From: Parvibaculum sp040390855
Lineage (GTDB): Bacteria > Pseudomonadota > Alphaproteobacteria > Parvibaculales > Parvibaculaceae
NCBI GenBank assembly: GCA_040390855.1
Contig: JAZJXO010000010.1
Span: 1 to 64,000 of the forward strand
DNA length: 64,000 nucleotides
Direction: 5' to 3'
Made by a program: the position numbers and the translations under genes. Under the pieces are notes generated by a model. It saw nothing but the letters and a program-made list of their open reading frames with translations. It did not search any database and was not told where the DNA came from. Positions 45,912-55,087 of this stretch are shown here, piece after piece (the first letter of the stretch is position 1; the number at the start of each line of letters is the position of its first letter).

Positions 45912-46310
45912 TTATTCGTCGTCGTCGCCGCCGCCACGCACAATGGATGAGACGTCGTCGTCATCGTCATCATCATCGGGCAGGAAGGCATCATCGGCAT
46001 CATCATCGTCTTCGACATCATCGACGATGTCTGCCAACAGATCCTCATCGGCATCCTCGGCCAATTCTTCATCCCTCAGGGCATCCAACGAGACGTTGCC
46101 GTCTTCATCAGGCTCCACCCGCGATTTGGGCCGCACGGGCGCTTTTTCCTTGGGCTTGTCCGCCGCTTTAACGCGCTTGGCTTTGACGGCCTGATCCGGC
46201 ACGAACTCGGTCTTGCACTTGGGGCAAGTGGCGGGGCTCTTGTTCAGATCATAAAACTTAGCGCCGCAGCTCGGGCAATCGCGCTTCGTTCCCAACTCAG
46301 GTTTCGTCAA
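45912..46310 (-). CDS. TIGR02300 family zinc-ribbon/acidic-tail protein
   Basis: 132-aa alphaproteobacterial protein of unknown function. The N-terminus KPELGTKRDCPSCGAKFYDL with CPKCKTEF forms a zinc ribbon (CPSC ... CPKC); the rest is a highly acidic tail with runs of aspartate. The TTG at 46310 is chosen because GGGAG lies eight bases upstream and the protein then starts exactly at the family's MxKPELGTKR N-terminus. It is divergent from aroA. Confidence 0.87.
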   Translation of the reverse strand: MTKPELGTKRDCPSCGAKFYDLNKSPATCPKCKTEFVPDQAVKAKRVKAADKPKEKAPVRPKSRVEPDEDGNVSLDALRDEELAEDADEDLLADIVDDVEDDDDADDAFLPDDDDDDDDVSSIVRGGGDDDE

Positions 46311-46562
46311 GTCTGGCACTCCCGGCGGTTCAATCCGCAATAAGTCTCTTGCTTCAAGTCTCTGACTTCGACCCTCTAAGAGCACGAAACCCGCCATCGG
46401 CGGCGCGCGCCCATAAATGAGGTTTTTCCCATTGCCACGTTCGGTTGCTCCTGTCAAAACCTATTCGCGCGAACGGCTCTCAGGCCCGCCACCTTCCCCC
46501 TCAAGGCCGTCGCCCTGATCACTTGTTTGGCTGCGTAACCGGCCCTGAATTGGATATGCCCC

Positions 46563-47930
46563 TTGGCCCATTCTCCTGATAATCCCGCAAATGCCCTCAC
46601 CGCCGAGCCCTCGCACGCGCTGAGCGGGCGCATCCGCGTGCCGGGCGACAAGTCGATTTCACATCGCTCATTAATCTTCGGGACGCTTGCTGTCGGCGAG
46701 ACGGTCATCACGGGCCTTCTGGAAGGCGACGACGTGCTGGCGACCGCCGAGGCCATGCGCCGCCTCGGGGCCACTGTGACGCGCGAGATCGACCCACACG
46801 GCCATCCCGTATGGCGGGTGCAGGGCGTGGGCGTGGGCGGCCTCAAGGCACCTGAGGAGGCGCTGGACTTCGGCAATGCGGGCACAGGCGCGCGCCTTGT
46901 TATGGGTCTTGTCGCCGGTCATCCGATTACGGCGACATTTGTCGGCGACGCATCGCTGTCGCGCCGCCCGATGGGCCGCGTGACCGTTCCGCTCGCCATG
47001 ATGGGTGCAACGTTCCAGGCGCGTGAAGGCGGACGCCTGCCGCTGACGCTGACCGGCGCACCGCGCACCATGCCGATCACCTATGAGTTGCCTGTCGCCT
47101 CAGCGCAGGTCAAATCCGCCGTGCTGCTGGCGGGTCTTAATGCGCCGGGCGTCACCACCGTGATCGAGCCCGTGCCGACGCGCGACCATACCGAACGTAT
47201 GCTCAAGGCATTCGGCGCGAAAGTGGAGATCGTGCCACACGGCGCAAGCGGTCTTGCCATTCACCTCACGGGCGAACCTGAACTCAAGCCCTGCCCGATC
47301 ATTGTGCCGGGCGATCCCTCATCTGCGGCTTTCCCTGTTGTAGCAGCGCTTATTACACCAGACAGCGACATCATCGTTGAAGGCATCACGCTTAATCCTC
47401 ACCGCGCAGGTCTTTTTACGACGCTGATCGAAATGGGCGCAGACATCGAAATCATGCATCAACGCGAAGAAGGCGGCGAGCCCGTCGCTGATCTGCGTGT
47501 GCGCTCAAGCAAGCTCAAAGGCGTTGTCGTGCCGCCGGAACGCGCGCCGTCCATGATCGACGAATATCCTGTGCTGGCGATTGCAGCGGCCTTTGCCACC
47601 GGCAACACGGTGATGAACGGCATCTATGAAATGCGCGTCAAAGAAAGCGATCGCATTGCCGCAACCGCGCAGGGGCTTCGCCACAACGGCGTCAAAGTGC
47701 ATGAGACCGAAGACGGCATGACAGTCGAAGGCCGTGGCGGGCAGGTTGATGGCGGCGGGCATGTTGTGACGCATATGGATCATCGCATTGCCATGTCCTT
47801 CCTCGTCATGGGTCTCGGCGCCCAAAAGCCCGTCACGGTTGATGACGCGACGATGATCGCGACGAGCTTTCCGGATTTTCTGACGCTGATGCGCGGACTG
47901 GGCGCGCGCTTTGTGGATCAGCGCCAGTGA
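46563..47930 (+). CDS. aroA: EPSP synthase AroA
   Basis: 455-aa 3-phosphoshikimate 1-carboxyvinyltransferase of the shikimate pathway. The substrate motifs PGDKSISHR and DFGNAGTGARL are near the N-terminus; VPGDPSSAAFPVVAAL and the C-terminal MDHRIAMSFLVMGL are also intact. Starts with TTG at 46563, with GGA nine bases upstream; the preceding 252-base gap to the TIGR02300 gene holds the divergent promoters but no clear boxes. The end overlaps cmk as GTGA. Confidence 0.94.
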   Translation: MAHSPDNPANALTAEPSHALSGRIRVPGDKSISHRSLIFGTLAVGETVITGLLEGDDVLATAEAMRRLGATVTREIDPHGHPVWRVQGVGVGGLKAPEEALDFGNAGTGARLVMGLVAGHPITATFVGDASLSRRPMGRVTVPLAMMGATFQAREGGRLPLTLTGAPRTMPITYELPVASAQVKSAVLLAGLNAPGVTTVIEPVPTRDHTERMLKAFGAKVEIVPHGASGLAIHLTGEPELKPCPIIVPGDPSSAAFPVVAALITPDSDIIVEGITLNPHRAGLFTTLIEMGADIEIMHQREEGGEPVADLRVRSSKLKGVVVPPERAPSMIDEYPVLAIAAAFATGNTVMNGIYEMRVKESDRIAATAQGLRHNGVKVHETEDGMTVEGRGGQVDGGGHVVTHMDHRIAMSFLVMGLGAQKPVTVDDATMIATSFPDFLTLMRGLGARFVDQRQ

Positions 47931-48568
47931 GTTTCGTCATTGCCATTGACGGACCGGCAGCGGCAGGCAAAGGCACGCTCGCCAAACGCCTTGCCTCTCA
48001 CTACGGTTTTGCCTATCTCGACACCGGATCGCTCTACCGCGCAGTCGGCGTGGCGGTTCAGGCGCAGGGGCTTGATCCGTCTGATAAATCTGCTGCCGTT
48101 GCAGCGGCGCACGCGCTCGACGCGACCAAGATCGACGAAAAGGCAATCCGGACGGCACAAGCGGGAGCCGCAGCCTCCGTCGTCGCCGTCATGCAGCCGG
48201 TGCGCGAGGCGATTTTGCAGTTTCAGCGCGATTTTGCGGGGAATCCGCCAAATAGCGCCAAAGGGGCCGTTCTCGACGGGAGGGACATCGGCACGGTCGT
48301 CTGTCCCGAGGCGCAGGTGAAATTCTTTGTGACCGCCAGCCCCGAAATCAGGGCACATCGCCGCTGGCTCGAACTCAAGGGATCGGGGTCGGCGATCTCG
48401 GAGGCACAAGTCCTTGAAGACACGAGAGAAAGAGACCGCCGCGATACGGAAAGGGCCACAAGCCCGCTCAGGCCCGCCTCAGACGCGCACTTGCTCGATA
48501 CGACCAATTTGAGTATAGAAGCGGCGTTCGGCGAAGCCGTCGCGATCATAGACAAGTCAATGCGTTAG
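47927..48568 (+). CDS. cmk: Cytidylate kinase
   Basis: 213-aa (d)CMP kinase. P-loop IDGPAAAGKGTLAKRLA, LDTGSLYRAVGVAVQ for substrate binding, LDGRDIGTVVCPEAQVK (the family DGRDIGT motif) and DTRERDRRDTERATSPL in the lid region. Its GTG overlaps the aroA stop, so the two are translated together. Followed by the rpsA leader. Confidence 0.94.
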   Translation: MSFVIAIDGPAAAGKGTLAKRLASHYGFAYLDTGSLYRAVGVAVQAQGLDPSDKSAAVAAAHALDATKIDEKAIRTAQAGAAASVVAVMQPVREAILQFQRDFAGNPPNSAKGAVLDGRDIGTVVCPEAQVKFFVTASPEIRAHRRWLELKGSGSAISEAQVLEDTRERDRRDTERATSPLRPASDAHLLDTTNLSIEAAFGEAVAIIDKSMR

Positions 48569-48593
48569 GCCACTTGGAGCCACTCAGGCGTTC

Positions 48594-48658
48594 AGGGGTT
48601 TTGCCATTGGCTCAATCTGCGTTCCCGTGGCGGTGGCTGCCGGTTTTTCGCAACCCCT
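48594..48658 (+). other. Stem-loop in the leader between cmk and rpsA
   Basis: In the 193-base leader before rpsA, AGGGGTT (48594-48600) can pair with AACCCCT (48652-48658) around a long loop. Many S1 genes are autoregulated through such leaders; whether this one is, cannot be told. Confidence 0.3.
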
Positions 48659-48761
48659 AACCCCTCGGGCTTTTTCTTTGCTCTCCGGTAATCCTGCCTA
48701 TGAGAGCCGGTCATCTGGAAACTGTGGCTGAACACGAAGTCCGATCTGGAGACTGAACACA

Positions 48762-50474
48762 TTGGCTATGAATGAAGCCGCGCTCAATCCGAGCCGCGAA
48801 GATTTTGCCGCCCTCCTCGAAGCCTCTTTCACGCATAACGACATGCAGGAAGGCTCCGTCATCCGCGGTACCGTTGTTGGCATTGAAAACGATCTCGCCA
48901 TCATCGACGTCGGCCTGAAGACTGAAGGCCGCGTTGCGCTCAAAGAATTTGCGGCCCCCGGTCGCGCCGCCACCATCGCGGTTGGCGACGAAGTTGAAGT
49001 CTATCTCGAACGCATTGAAAACTCGGCTGGTGAAGCTGTTCTGTCGCGTGAAAAAGCCAAGCGCGAAGAAAGCTGGATCCGTCTCGAAGTCGCGTTCGAA
49101 AAGCAGGAACGTGTCGAAGGCCAGATCTTCGGTCGCGTCAAAGGCGGCTTCACGGTTGACCTCGACGGCGCCGTGGCCTTCTTGCCCGGTTCACAGGTTG
49201 ACATCCGCCCCGTGCGCGACGTCACACCGTTGATGAACATCGCGCAGCCTTTCCAGATCCTCAAGATGGACAAGCGCCGCGGCAACATCGTTGTCTCGCG
49301 TCGTGCGGTCCTTGAAGAGACCCGCGCCGAACAGCGTCAGGAACTCGTTGAGAACCTCAAAGAAGGTCAGGTGCTTGAAGGCGTCGTGAAGAACATCACC
49401 GATTACGGTGCGTTCGTTGATCTCGGCGGCGTTGATGGTCTGCTCCATGTCACCGACATTGCATGGCGTCGCGTGAACCACCCGACTGAAGTCCTCACCA
49501 TCGGCCAGTCGGTCAAGGTGCAGGTCATCAAAGTCAATCAGGACACGCAGCGCATCTCGCTCGGCATGAAGCAGCTTGAAGCTGATCCATGGGAAGGCGT
49601 TGGCCAGAAATACCCGATGAATGCGAAGTTCTCCGGCCGCGTCACCAACATCACCGACTACGGTGCATTCGTTGAACTGGAACCAGGCGTTGAAGGCCTT
49701 GTCCATGTTTCCGAAATGAGCTGGACGAAGAAGAACGTACATCCCGGCAAGATCGTTTCGACCTCGCAGGAAGTCGAAGTGATGGTGCTGGAAGTCGATC
49801 CGGTGAAGCGTCGCATCTCGCTTGGTCTCAAGCAGTGCCTCGACAATCCCTGGGCGACATTCGCTGAACGCTTCCCCGTCGGCACGCTTGTCGAAGGCGA
49901 AATCAAGAACATCACCGAATTCGGTCTGTTCATTGGTCTCGATACGGACGTTGACGGCATGGTCCACATGTCGGACCTCGACTGGAACAAGTCGGGCGAA
50001 GAAGCCATGACCGATTACACCAAGGGCCAGATCGTCAAAGCGCAGGTACTTGACGTTGACACCGAGAAAGAACGCATCTCGCTCGGCATCAAACAGCTCA
50101 CCGGCGACCCGATGGAAAACCTCGGCGACGCGATCCGCAAGGGCGCGGTTGTCACGGGCACCGTCTCGGCGGTTCAGGAAAACGGCATCGAAGTCACCGT
50201 CGGTGATGAAGGTCTCGTGGCCTTTATCCGTCGCGCCGAACTTTCGCGTGACCGTTCCGAGCAGCGCCCCGAGCGTTTCTCGGTCGGCGAAAAAGTCGAT
50301 GCCCGCGTTACCATGTTTGATCGGGCCGCGCGCAAGATCACACTCTCGGTGAAGGCTCTCGAAATCGCTGAAGAAAAAGACGCAGTCGCCCAGTACGGCT
50401 CGTCGGATTCAGGCGCATCGCTCGGCGACATTCTCGGTGCCGCTCTCAAGCGCGAAGCGGACGACAAGAAGTAA
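48762..50474 (+). CDS. rpsA: 30S ribosomal protein S1
   Basis: 570-aa S1 made of six S1/OB repeats; the repeated landmarks GxVKNITDYGAFVDLGGVDGLLHVTDIAW and RVTNITDYGAFVELEPGVEGLVH are clear. It recruits mRNA to the ribosome. TTG at 48762 has GGAG ten bases upstream; an ATG two codons later is also possible. A strong terminator follows. Confidence 0.97.
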   Translation: MAMNEAALNPSREDFAALLEASFTHNDMQEGSVIRGTVVGIENDLAIIDVGLKTEGRVALKEFAAPGRAATIAVGDEVEVYLERIENSAGEAVLSREKAKREESWIRLEVAFEKQERVEGQIFGRVKGGFTVDLDGAVAFLPGSQVDIRPVRDVTPLMNIAQPFQILKMDKRRGNIVVSRRAVLEETRAEQRQELVENLKEGQVLEGVVKNITDYGAFVDLGGVDGLLHVTDIAWRRVNHPTEVLTIGQSVKVQVIKVNQDTQRISLGMKQLEADPWEGVGQKYPMNAKFSGRVTNITDYGAFVELEPGVEGLVHVSEMSWTKKNVHPGKIVSTSQEVEVMVLEVDPVKRRISLGLKQCLDNPWATFAERFPVGTLVEGEIKNITEFGLFIGLDTDVDGMVHMSDLDWNKSGEEAMTDYTKGQIVKAQVLDVDTEKERISLGIKQLTGDPMENLGDAIRKGAVVTGTVSAVQENGIEVTVGDEGLVAFIRRAELSRDRSEQRPERFSVGEKVDARVTMFDRAARKITLSVKALEIAEEKDAVAQYGSSDSGASLGDILGAALKREADDKK

Positions 50475-50501
50475 TCCTTCTGTCATCGACTGAAAAATCG
50501 G

Positions 50502-50538
50502 GGGCGCGTTTTGGATCAATCCGGAACGCGCCCTTTTT
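50502..50538 (+). terminator. Terminator of rpsA
   Basis: Stem GGGCGCGTT / AACGCGCCC (9 bp) with a 14-base loop and five T's, starting 28 bases after the rpsA stop. Confidence 0.9.
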
Positions 50539-50611
50539 GTATTTTCGGGTGCTTTGCACGGGACGCGGTAAATGCACTAAGCTCGCCTTCTGAAATTCAC
50601 AGGAGAGCACT

Positions 50612-51559
50612 TTGCCCATCGACGCCAACGCGCTTGCCGACCGCCGCCATTTAAAGCGCCGCCTTATGCTCTGGCGTTTTGCGGCCGTGGCTGCGCTCGG
50701 ATTTGCATTTCTCATCCTCTCTTTGCAGAACCAGACCTCCTTTCATGGCGCACAGATCGCGCGTGTTGAAATCAACGGCATCATCACCGATGACAAGCCA
50801 ATGCAGGAGTTGCTTGAGGATCTCGGCAAGGATAATGGCATCAAAGCAGTCATTCTCTCGATCGACAGTCCGGGCGGCACGACCACTGGTTCGGAAGCGC
50901 TTTATGAAAGTGTGCGCCGCGTAGCCGAGAAAAAACCTGTTGTGGCCGTGCTCGGAACGGTTGCAGCATCGGGCGGCTATATCGCCGCGCTCTCTGCCGA
51001 CCATGTGGTTGCGCGCGGCAATACGCTCACAGGCTCCATCGGCGTGCTCTTTCAATGGACACAGCTTTCGGGCCTCATGGAAAAACTGGGGCTGGAAGCG
51101 CGCTCGGTGAAATCGGCGCCGCTCAAAGCCGAACCCAATCCCTATTCGAAGCCGACGCCTGAGGCTCTTGCGGTGACGCAGGACCTCATCGCCTCGTCTT
51201 ACGACTGGTTTCTGGGACTTGTCGCCGAACGGCGCAAGCTCGACATGAAAACCGCCCGCAAGCTCGGAGATGGTCGCGTCTATACCGGTTTTCAGGCGGT
51301 CGAGAACGGGTTGATCGACGAAATCGGCGGCGAGGAGGAAGCTGTCGCCTGGCTGACAACTGCGCGCAAGGTCGAAGACGGACTCCCCGTCGAGACCTGG
51401 AAACCCAAGCGTCCCGAAGAGGCACTGGGCTTTCTCGGGGCGCGCGCCTTTGGCGAGGGGTTTGCCCGCGGGATTGTCACTCTGGGCGGAAAAACCCTGC
51501 AAACAAAAACACTTACGCTTGACGGGCTGACAAGTGTTTGGCAGGCTGACCCGCAATGA
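50612..51559 (+). CDS. sppA: Signal peptide peptidase SppA (short form)
   Basis: 315-aa membrane-bound serine/lysine protease that degrades cleaved signal peptides. One N-terminal transmembrane segment (AVAALGFAFLILSL) anchors a periplasmic domain with the Ser motif TVAASGGYIAAL and the lysine in SAPLKAEPNPYSKPT. Half-size form common in Gram-negatives with 36-kDa SppA. TTG start at 50612 with AGGAG six bases upstream. Confidence 0.9.
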   Translation: MPIDANALADRRHLKRRLMLWRFAAVAALGFAFLILSLQNQTSFHGAQIARVEINGIITDDKPMQELLEDLGKDNGIKAVILSIDSPGGTTTGSEALYESVRRVAEKKPVVAVLGTVAASGGYIAALSADHVVARGNTLTGSIGVLFQWTQLSGLMEKLGLEARSVKSAPLKAEPNPYSKPTPEALAVTQDLIASSYDWFLGLVAERRKLDMKTARKLGDGRVYTGFQAVENGLIDEIGGEEEAVAWLTTARKVEDGLPVETWKPKRPEEALGFLGARAFGEGFARGIVTLGGKTLQTKTLTLDGLTSVWQADPQ

Positions 51560-51700
51560 ACAAGAGTTTCATGCGGCTGATCTCAGCGGGGCTATCAGGG
51601 GAAATGAGAAGCAAGACAAGGGTTGATCATTGCCCGTTGCTTCGTTTCCCGAGTCCCGATGATCAGGCGTCATGGACAAAATCGCCGGTGGACGTCCTCC

Positions 51701-52045
51701 ATGATCAAGTCTGAACTCGTCGCCCGGCTGGCTCAAGCCAATCCACATCTCTATCAGCGCGACGTTGAACGCATTGTCTCGACGATTTTTGACGAGATCA
51801 GCAATGCGCTGGCGCGCGGTGACCGTGTGGAACTTCGCGGTTTCGGCGCGTTTTCGGTGAAAAGCCGCCCCGCCCGCACTGGCCGCAACCCGCGCACCGG
51901 CGCGCCCGTCCATGTCGATGAGAAGTTTGTGCCCTTCTTCAAAACGGGCAAGGAATTGCGTGAACGCCTCAACAATGCCGATATTCCCGAGCATATGCTG
52001 ATGGCTGACACAGGCGAGGACGATGACGACGGCGATGACGAATAA
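51701..52045 (+). CDS. ihfB: Integration host factor subunit beta
   Basis: 114-aa HU/IHF-family DNA-bending protein. MIKSELVARLAQANPHLYQRD and the DNA arm GFGAFSVKSRPARTGRNPRTG (with the intercalating proline position) define IhfB. A short acidic tail (EDDDDGDDE) extends beyond the E. coli length. GGTGGA upstream of the ATG at 51701. Gene order sppA-ihfB-lapA is normal; the 141-base gap before it holds nothing recognised. Confidence 0.95.
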   Translation: MIKSELVARLAQANPHLYQRDVERIVSTIFDEISNALARGDRVELRGFGAFSVKSRPARTGRNPRTGAPVHVDEKFVPFFKTGKELRERLNNADIPEHMLMADTGEDDDDGDDE

Positions 52046-52095
52046 ATCCATCTGACGCCGCCTCCAATGGTCTTGTGGCCTGAAGGACCAGACAT

Positions 52096-52392
52096 ATGAA
52101 ATTCCTGCGCTGGCTGCTGCTTCTTCCCGTGGCGCTTTTTGCGATCCTTATTGCGATTGCCAACCGCCAGTCTGTGACCTTCAGCCTTGATCCGTTCAAT
52201 CCGCTGGAACCGTCCATCGGGGTCACCATGCCGTTGGCGCTCATTGTCATTATCGCGATATTTTTCGGTATATTGATCGGCGGCTTTGCCAGCTGGCGGC
52301 AGTCGCGCCTCAAGGCCCATGCCCGCTCGACACCTGTGCTCCCTGCCGCGCAGACATTGCCCGTGCCGGACGCCCAGAAGCGTTTTACTTAA
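52096..52392 (+). CDS. lapA: LapA family membrane protein (DUF1049)
   Basis: 98-aa membrane protein with two hydrophobic helices (WLLLLPVALFAILIAIA and MPLALIVIIAIFFGILIGGFA) and the family linker between them with NRQSVTFSLDPFNP. LapA works with LapB in controlling LPS synthesis (LpxC turnover) in E. coli; LapB is not here. Located between ihfB and pyrF, typical for alphaproteobacteria. Confidence 0.88.
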   Translation: MKFLRWLLLLPVALFAILIAIANRQSVTFSLDPFNPLEPSIGVTMPLALIVIIAIFFGILIGGFASWRQSRLKAHARSTPVLPAAQTLPVPDAQKRFT

Positions 52393-52485
52393 AGTCCACG
52401 GATGCTATAAAGCGGCCTGCCCGCAGCTTGCCCAGCAGGTTTGCCCGCAGGCTTCAACGTGTGCCCGCCAACGGGAGCGCTTTCC

Positions 52486-53193
52486 ATGACCGTTCTGACC
52501 CAGAATCCGATCTTCTGCGCCCTCGACACGACCGAGGTGGCGCGCGCCACAGACCTTGCCCAGAGCCTCAAAGGCACGGTCGGCGGCGTCAAAATCGGCA
52601 TGGAGTTCTTCAATGCGCACGGACCGAAGGGTTACGCCGAAGTCGCCAAAGCCGGATTGCCGATCTTTCTTGATCTGAAGCTCCATGACATTCCGAACAC
52701 GGTCGCAGGCGGTATCCGCGCGGTGCTGCCGCTCAAACCCGCCATCGTCAATGTTCATGCCGCAGGCGGCCTTGCCATGATGCGTGCCGCTGCCGATGCC
52801 GCCAAAGAGGCAGGCAGCGCCCGCCCGCTCATCATTGCGGTCACCATGCTTACAAGTCTTGATGCCTCGGACCTCACTGACACTGGCGTCACAGGCACGC
52901 CTGCCGACCATGTGCTGCGGCTTGCACATCTTGCCGCCAAAGCCGGTCTCGACGGCATCGTTTGCAGTGCGCATGAAATCGAACGCCTTCGTCGCGAGCT
53001 TGATCCCTCGTTCAAGCTCATCGTGCCGGGCATCCGGCCTGCCGGTTCCGATATTGCCGACCAGAAACGCATTATGACGCCGCCCGAGGCGCTGTCGCTC
53101 GGCGCTGATGTTCTCGTCATCGGTCGCCCGATCACCGGGGCCCAGAACCCGCATGACGCCGCTGCGGCCATCACGGCCTCGCTCGCTGCATAA
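52486..53193 (+). CDS. pyrF: Orotidine 5'-phosphate decarboxylase
   Basis: 235-aa TIM-barrel enzyme making UMP. The family signature DLKLHDIPNTV (catalytic Lys-Asp) is at about residues 60-70, with VPGIRPAGSD toward the end for phosphate binding. ATG at 52486, GGGAG eight bases upstream. trpF begins one base after its stop. Confidence 0.95.
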   Translation: MTVLTQNPIFCALDTTEVARATDLAQSLKGTVGGVKIGMEFFNAHGPKGYAEVAKAGLPIFLDLKLHDIPNTVAGGIRAVLPLKPAIVNVHAAGGLAMMRAAADAAKEAGSARPLIIAVTMLTSLDASDLTDTGVTGTPADHVLRLAHLAAKAGLDGIVCSAHEIERLRRELDPSFKLIVPGIRPAGSDIADQKRIMTPPEALSLGADVLVIGRPITGAQNPHDAAAAITASLAA

Positions 53194-53194
53194 G

Positions 53195-53845
53195 ATGTCT
53201 TCCACCCGAGTCAAAATCTGCGGCCTTTCAACGCCGGACACCGTTCAGGCAGCTGTTGACGCAGGTGCCGATTATCTGGGCTTCAACTTCTTCCCGCGCT
53301 CGCCGCGCTATGTCACACCGCACCTCGCCGCAGAGCTTGCCCGTCTCGTGCCCGACACGGTGCTCAATGTGGCGCTCGCCGTGGACGCGGACGATGCGAT
53401 GCTTGATGAGATCGTCAAAGCGTTGAAGCCCGATATTCTCCAGTTCCACGGGTCCGAAACACCCGGACGCCTCGTCGAGCTTAAAGCCCGCTACGGGCTC
53501 ACCCTGATGAAAGCCATCCCTGTTTCAGGGCCTGAAGACCTCGAAAAATCAATGCTGTACCGCGACAGCGCCGATTTGTTGCTGTTTGACGCCAAACCCC
53601 CTAAATCTATGGCAAATGCCCTGCCGGGCGGCAATGGCCTCACATTCGACTGGTCGCTGCTTGCCGGACAGAAGCCCGAGACGCCCTGGATGCTTTCAGG
53701 CGGACTTGACCCTGACAATGTCGCTGAGGCCATTCGCGTCACCGGCGCTGAAGCGGTTGATGTCTCATCAGGTGTCGAGACAGCGCCAGGCCAGAAAAAC
53801 GCGGGCCTGATTGAAAAATTTATCAAGGCTGCAAAGGCGGTCTGA
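53195..53845 (+). CDS. trpF: Phosphoribosylanthranilate isomerase
   Basis: 216-aa TIM-barrel enzyme of tryptophan synthesis. The N-terminal VKICGLST (catalytic Cys), LGFNFFPRSPRYV, LQFHGSETP and LFDAKPPK match the family; the phosphate-binding end is LSGGLDPDNV. The start is the ATG one base after pyrF. Confidence 0.95.
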   Translation: MSSTRVKICGLSTPDTVQAAVDAGADYLGFNFFPRSPRYVTPHLAAELARLVPDTVLNVALAVDADDAMLDEIVKALKPDILQFHGSETPGRLVELKARYGLTLMKAIPVSGPEDLEKSMLYRDSADLLLFDAKPPKSMANALPGGNGLTFDWSLLAGQKPETPWMLSGGLDPDNVAEAIRVTGAEAVDVSSGVETAPGQKNAGLIEKFIKAAKAV

Positions 53846-53866
53846 GTTTGAGAAAAGAGTGACGAC

Positions 53867-55087
53867 GTGGACGTGAGTTCGAAACCAAATTCCTTCCGCA
53901 CCGGCCCTGATGAGCGCGGTCGCTTCGGCCTGTTCGGAGGACGCTTTGTCGCCGAAACACTGATGCCGCTGATCCTCGATCTTGAAAAGGCTTATGACGC
54001 GGCCAAGGAAGACCCGGCTTTCCATGCGGAACTGAAAAACCTCAACACGCATTATGCCGGTCGTCCGAGCCCGCTCTATTTTGCCGAGCGCCTGACAGAG
54101 CATTTCGGTGGCGCGAAGATTTATCTCAAACGCGAAGAGCTGAACCATACTGGCTCGCACAAGATCAATAATTGCCTCGGCCAAATCCAGCTTGCCCGCC
54201 GCATGGGCAAGACGCGCATCATCGCGGAGACGGGGGCCGGTCAGCACGGCGTTGCGTCGGCCACTGTTGCTGCACGTTTCGGCTTGCCTTGTGTGGTTTA
54301 CATGGGCGCGACCGACGTTGAACGCCAGAAGCCCAATGTCTTCCGCATGAAACTTCTGGGCGCCGAAGTTGTGCCTGTCACATCGGGGTCCGGCACGCTC
54401 AAAGACGCGATGAACGAAGCGTTGCGCGACTGGGTCACCAATGTCGACAACACCTATTATCTCATCGGCACAGTGGCGGGCCCGCATCCTTATCCTGCGA
54501 TGGTGCGCGACTTCCAGTCGGTGATCGGCACGGAAGCCAAAGCGCAGTTGCAGGAAATCGAAGGCCGCTTGCCTGACACGCTTGTCGCCTGTATCGGCGG
54601 CGGTTCCAATGCGATGGGCCTCTTCCATCCCTTCCTTGATGATGAGGGAGTTGAAGTCATCGGCGTTGAAGCGGGCGGTCACGGCATCGAGACGGGCGAA
54701 CATTCCGCCTCAATCCTCGGCGGCTCACCCGGCGTGCTCCACGGCAACCGCACCTATCTCCTTCAGGACGATGACGGACAAATTCTTGAAGGCCATTCGA
54801 TTTCGGCAGGTCTTGATTATCCCGGCATCGGACCTGAACATTCATGGCTCGCTGACATCGGCCGCGTGAAATACGTATCCGCCACCGACAAGGAAGCGCT
54901 CAAAGCATTTCAGCTTCTGTCCAAGATCGAAGGCATCATCCCCGCGCTTGAACCCTGCCATGCGCTGGCGCATGTCGCAAAGATTGCGCCGACCATGTCC
55001 AAAGATCAGATCATTCTCGTCTGCCTGTCAGGTCGTGGCGACAAAGACGTCTTCTCGGTCGCCGAACATCTGGGGGTGACGCTGTGA
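53867..55087 (+). CDS. trpB: Tryptophan synthase beta chain
   Basis: 406-aa PLP enzyme joining indole to serine. REELNHTGSHKINN carries the Schiff-base lysine, AETGAGQHGVASA follows, and GGGSNAMG is the PLP phosphate loop. The GTG at 53867 is the likely start; a second GTG lies two codons later. Its end overlaps trpA (GTGA). Confidence 0.96.
   Translation: MDVSSKPNSFRTGPDERGRFGLFGGRFVAETLMPLILDLEKAYDAAKEDPAFHAELKNLNTHYAGRPSPLYFAERLTEHFGGAKIYLKREELNHTGSHKINNCLGQIQLARRMGKTRIIAETGAGQHGVASATVAARFGLPCVVYMGATDVERQKPNVFRMKLLGAEVVPVTSGSGTLKDAMNEALRDWVTNVDNTYYLIGTVAGPHPYPAMVRDFQSVIGTEAKAQLQEIEGRLPDTLVACIGGGSNAMGLFHPFLDDEGVEVIGVEAGGHGIETGEHSASILGGSPGVLHGNRTYLLQDDDGQILEGHSISAGLDYPGIGPEHSWLADIGRVKYVSATDKEALKAFQLLSKIEGIIPALEPCHALAHVAKIAPTMSKDQIILVCLSGRGDKDVFSVAEHLGVTL

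Noticed and set aside
45943..46180. Ser- and Arg/His-rich repeat-like frames on the plus strand
   Set aside because: They are the reverse reading of the aspartate-rich tail codons of the TIGR02300 protein, not a separate repeat or gene.
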